Source: Halorussus marinus (lineage in GTDB: Archaea; Halobacteriota; Halobacteria; Halobacteriales; Haladaptataceae). Taken from it: 64,000 nt of DNA. Below are positions 61,332 through 64,000 of this stretch, piece after piece. The notes below the pieces were generated by a model. The model saw only the letters and a program-made list of their open reading frames with translations. It had not been told where the DNA came from and made no database searches. The position numbers were made by a program, and so were the translations under genes. Position 1 is the stretch's first letter; each line of letters opens with the position of its first letter. The DNA lies in the NCBI RefSeq assembly GCF_004765795.1, contig NZ_SBIV01000006.1:186001-250000 (forward strand), given 5' to 3'.

Positions 61332-61928
61332 TCAGTACCTCTCGAATCCGTCGGTGTCGAGGTAGTTGTGCGCGACCGTGATCGCGTGGTCGGCGTGGAG
61401 CAGCGCCGGCCCGAGCCGGACCCGTTCGTCGGCGGTCTCGTCGAGCAGTGCCGACTCGTCCGCGGTGAAATCGCGGTGGTCCGAGAGGACGAACACCGGA
61501 TCCTCGGGCGGCCTCACGTCGGCGACCGGGTCGCCGTCCTCGTGGAGCTGGACGACCGTCCCCGAGCGAGCGGCCTCCGTCAAGACGGGCTCGACGCCGC
61601 GCTTCGAGAGGTGGACGCCCGGCGAGCTCTCGACCGCCATGTGGCCGACGGCCTCGTCTCTCTGTTCGAGCGCGTTCCGGATCAGGGCGGCCGTCGAGCG
61701 CTCGTCGGGGTTGAGCCGCCGGAGCTCGCTCCCCTCGAACCGGATCGCCACCTCGTCGCTCAACACGAGGACGACCCGCACGTCCTCGCGGATGTCGTGC
61801 GAGAGGAAAAACGCGGAGTTGACACACCGACAGAGCACGTCGAGGCGCCCCGCGGCGCCCGCCAGATCGTCGAGCGAGAACTCCGGGCTCGTCGGCGCGT
61901 CGTGGCCGAGCACGATGAACTGTCGCAT
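61332..61928 (-). CDS. trmY: tRNA (pseudouridine(54)-N1)-methyltransferase TrmY
   Basis: A 198-residue SPOUT methyltransferase. The N terminus [20 protein letters not shown] is characteristic. The chain continues with [20 protein letters not shown] and [20 protein letters not shown]. The SAM-binding trefoil-knot region lies at [20 protein letters not shown] near residue 145-165 and the C-terminal [14 protein letters not shown] near 180. TrmY makes 1-methylpseudouridine at position 54 of archaeal tRNAs, which replaces the T of bacterial T-loops. An A/T-rich GTAAATTCC precedes the ATG by about 20 bases. Confidence 0.93.
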   Translation of the reverse strand: MRQFIVLGHDAPTSPEFSLDDLAGAAGRLDVLCRCVNSAFFLSHDIREDVRVVLVLSDEVAIRFEGSELRRLNPDERSTAALIRNALEQRDEAVGHMAVESSPGVHLSKRGVEPVLTEAARSGTVVQLHEDGDPVADVRPPEDPVFVLSDHRDFTADESALLDETADERVRLGPALLHADHAITVAHNYLDTDGFERY

Positions 61929-62201
61929 GCCTCGGCGTTCGTCGGTGAGGAATTTACGCCCGTCGAACCGGCCCGATCGCCGGGTTCGCGGTCGGACTCG
62001 CCGCCCGCCCGCGGTTTCCGAGCGTTACAATCGGCGTCTGACTCTCCGAGGCGCGGTTCGTGGGTCGGCCTGAACGCTCGTGTGCCGGCGCATAACAATG
62101 TGTGTGTCCGCCTACGGTTGGTGGTACGAGCCGATAACGCGACGCTAACCCGCGGATCGAGCGAGGTAGCGTCGACGTATCGGCAGTAGGACTACACAAA
62201 C
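61929..62201. promoter_or_regulatory. Divergent region between trmY and the second cetZ
   Basis: 273 bases without a gene. It must hold both promoters. The trmY side has GTAAATTCC; the cetZ side has no clear TATA box at leaderless distance, although CCGATAACGCG lies about 70 bases upstream. Confidence 0.45.
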
Positions 62202-63365
62202 ATGAAGCTCGCAATGATCGGCTTCGGGCAAGCAGGCGGGAAGATCGTGGACAAGTTCGTCGAGTACGACCGCCAGACCGGGAGCGACGTCGTCCGGTCG
62301 GCGATCGCGGTCAACACCGCGGAGGCCGACCTCGCGGGGCTCGAGGAGATCCCCGAACGCAACCGCGTACTCATCGGTCAGGCCCGCGTGAAGGGCCACG
62401 GCGTCGGCGCCGACAACGAACTCGGCGCGGAGATCGCCGAGGCGGACGCCGGCGAGATACAGGGGGCGATCGACGACGTCCCGGTCCACGAGATCGACGC
62501 GTTTCTCGTGGTCGCGGGGCTGGGCGGTGGCACCGGGTCGGGCGGCGCGCCCGTCCTCGCGAACCACCTCAAACGGATCTACACCGAACCCGTCTACGGG
62601 CTGGGCGTCCTGCCCGCACAGGACGAGGGCGGCATCTACACCCTGAACGCCGCCCGGTCGTTCAAGACGTTCGTCGACGAAGTCGACAATCTGTTGGTGT
62701 TCGACAACGACGCGTGGCGCGAGACCGGCGAGTCGGTCCGGGGCGGCTACGACCGGCTCAACGAGGAGATCGTCCGGCGGTTCGGCGTCCTGTTCGGCGC
62801 CGGCGAGGTCGGGCGCGACGACGCGATCGCAGAGAGCGTCGTCGATTCGAGCGAGATCATCAACACGCTCGCCTGCGGCGGCGTCTCGACCATCGGCTAC
62901 GCCGCCGAGGAAGTCGCGGCGACCGACGGCGGACTCCTCGGGCGCTTCACCGACGACGAGATCGACGCCACCGAGACCACCAACCGGCTCACCAGCCTCG
63001 TCCGGAAGGCCACGCTCGGTCGGCTCACCCTCCCGTGTAACGTCGAGAGCACCGAGCGCTCGCTGGTGGTCACCAGCGGGCCGCCCGAACACCTCAACCG
63101 GAAGGGCATCGAGCGCGGGCGCAAGTGGCTCGAATCCGAGACCGAGTCGATGGAGGTCCGGGGCGGCGACTACCCCATCCGGGACGCCGGCCGGGTCGGC
63201 GCGGTGGCGTTGCTGTCGGGCGTGAGCGACGTGCCACGGGTGAAAGAGCTTCAGGGCGTCGCGGTCGAGACCCGGGACAACATCGAGTCGATGCGCGAGG
63301 AGAGCGACCGGAACCTCCAGCGACTCGTACACGACGAGGCCGAAGAACTGGAAGCGCTGTTCTGA
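62202..63365 (+). CDS. CetZ tubulin-like GTPase, second paralog
   Basis: A 387-residue CetZ protein. The start MKLAMIGFGQAGGKIVDKFV, the tubulin signature GLGGGTGSG, LFGAGEVGRDDAIAESVVDS and GRLTLPCNVESTERSLVV are all close to the copy at 994-2172. The C-terminal ends are alike (EELEALF here, DELEPLF there). The insert between helices around residue 240 is shorter than in the first copy. CetZ paralogs act in cell shape and envelope organisation; which subgroup this one belongs to needs a tree. It lies on the opposite strand 60 kb away, in host sequence beyond the element. Confidence 0.92.
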   Translation: MKLAMIGFGQAGGKIVDKFVEYDRQTGSDVVRSAIAVNTAEADLAGLEEIPERNRVLIGQARVKGHGVGADNELGAEIAEADAGEIQGAIDDVPVHEIDAFLVVAGLGGGTGSGGAPVLANHLKRIYTEPVYGLGVLPAQDEGGIYTLNAARSFKTFVDEVDNLLVFDNDAWRETGESVRGGYDRLNEEIVRRFGVLFGAGEVGRDDAIAESVVDSSEIINTLACGGVSTIGYAAEEVAATDGGLLGRFTDDEIDATETTNRLTSLVRKATLGRLTLPCNVESTERSLVVTSGPPEHLNRKGIERGRKWLESETESMEVRGGDYPIRDAGRVGAVALLSGVSDVPRVKELQGVAVETRDNIESMREESDRNLQRLVHDEAEELEALF

Positions 63366-63471
63366 CGGCACGCGGTCGGGTCGCTCGGAGGGACCGACCG
63401 CCGTCCGGTCGGCGGTGTTTTCGGAGAGCGACGCGACGAGTGGGCGAGACCGACCGAACCGTTCCGAGGGC

Positions 63472-63636
63472 TCACCAGACGCGGACCGCGGGGGTCTCGC
63501 AGTCTTCGCACACCACGGCGTCGTCTCCCTTGAATCGCCCGCGGACGAGCGTCCCGGAACTACACCAGTCGCAGTCGTCGCCCGCGAGGGTCGCCAGCAC
63601 CGAGTCGGTCGCGTGTCGAGCGGAGGATCGCTGCAT
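63472..63636 (-). CDS. Small zinc-finger protein, HVO_A0556-like
   Basis: A 54-residue protein with two CxxC pairs: DDCDWCSSGTLVRGRFKGDD then VVCEDCETPAVRVW, forming one zinc site. The N-terminal helix reads ATDSVLATLAGDD. The terminal VRVW and the spacing of the pairs match a family of haloarchaeal mini zinc-finger proteins. The ATG at 63636 gives MQRSSAR. The role is unknown; such proteins are often regulators or RNA-binding. Convergent with the second cetZ. Confidence 0.75.
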   Translation of the reverse strand: MQRSSARHATDSVLATLAGDDCDWCSSGTLVRGRFKGDDAVVCEDCETPAVRVW

Positions 63637-63709
63637 CGTTTCGAACCCTACGGCGTCGGCGTATGAAAGTGTCGGTTCGGGAAGTGATCCCGGAGGCGCG
63701 CCCGTCGGC

Positions 63710-64000
63710 TCACATCTGGATCTTCCACGTCCACCGCGAGTCGAGGTAGTACCGGTAGATGCCGCTGAGGAAGATCGCGATGCCGTTGCCGAGCAGGTAC
63801 ATGAGCCCGCCCCACGTCACGAACGCGTAGAGGAGTCCGACCTGCAGGGGGATCGCGGTCCCACGGACGATGTTCGTCCGGACAAGCCCCACTAGATACT
63901 GGACCCGGGAGGTGTGCTGGGCGTGCTGGAACGTCCAGGCGTTGTTGACGACGTACTGGAGGAGGATGGTGGTCTCGATCGAGAGCGTCGCCGCGACCAG
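63710..64000 (-). CDS. GtrA-family membrane protein (C-terminal part)
   Basis: The gene continues beyond the right edge; 96 C-terminal residues are visible. Three hydrophobic helices and the GtrA-type motifs VVNNAWTFQ (near the cut end) and YLDSRWTWK (just before the stop) are seen. GtrA-like proteins are flippases or carriers in cell-surface glycosylation, sometimes fused to a glycosyltransferase, which could lie outside the window. Confidence 0.8.
   Translation of the reverse strand: MVAATLSIETTILLQYVVNNAWTFQHAQHTSRVQYLVGLVRTNIVRGTAIPLQVGLLYAFVTWGGLMYLLGNGIAIFLSGIYRYYLDSRWTWKIQM

Overview
The window is a haloarchaeal (class Halobacteria) chromosome segment. This rests on acidic proteomes, very high G+C flanks, leaderless genes with TATA boxes about 25-30 bases upstream of the ATG, two CetZ tubulin-like genes, F420-pathway cofC, trmY and Tat-exported proteins. 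It has three parts.

(1) Positions 1-23,299 are conserved host chromosome: cofC (partial), cetZ1, tmk, an FAD oxidoreductase, several potassium-related genes (a TrkA-type pair, a Kch-like channel, trkA), an HPP/Usp stress protein, and three genes that fit nucleoside ribose salvage (nucleoside phosphorylase, PfkB-family kinase, ribose-1,5-bisphosphate isomerase). A DUF63 protein, a histidine kinase, two Tat proteins, a PHP protein and an arylsulfotransferase-like protein complete it.

(2) Positions 23,300-60,785 are a 37.5-kb integrated element, lower in G+C than its surroundings. It is bounded by a 28-bp direct repeat. The right copy lies in an intact tRNA-Pro(CGG); the left copy is the displaced 3' end of that tRNA, later split by a small palindromic insert. 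A tyrosine integrase sits just inside the left end. It is followed by a recombinase-derived DNA-binding protein beside three iteron-like repeats and by a replication-type operon (acidic-tail protein, SF1 helicase, primase-polymerase-like protein, small HTH protein). The rest is cargo: (a) a 3.4-kb block between two hairpin-(AG)n modules, with a proteasome-like Ntn hydrolase, a 49-residue protein ending in Gly-Gly-Glu, a TatA-like protein, a winged-helix protein and a serine recombinase; (b) an McrBC-type operon with a cysteine-rich third gene; (c) a cluster of a DUF1156 DNA methylase, a DUF499 ATPase, a SNF2 helicase with a coiled-coil/zinc-ribbon partner, a tail-anchored mini-protein and a DUF1998 helicase; (d) a Tat-exported alpha/beta hydrolase with a membrane protein and a DUF1724-type regulator. 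No capsid, portal, spike or conjugation gene was seen, so the element resembles an integrated plasmid or genomic island carrying defence cargo more than a complete provirus.

(3) Positions 60,786-64,000 return to host chromosome: the rest of tRNA-Pro, a TIGR00725 protein, trmY, a second cetZ, a small zinc-finger gene and a partial GtrA-like gene.

The two best candidates for an undescribed system are the Ntn hydrolase with its Pup-like 49-residue partner (34,649-35,613), and the methylase/ATPase/helicase cluster (42,923-55,835), which shares parts with DISARM and BREX but matches neither. All functions are inferred from reading the sequence; no database search was run.
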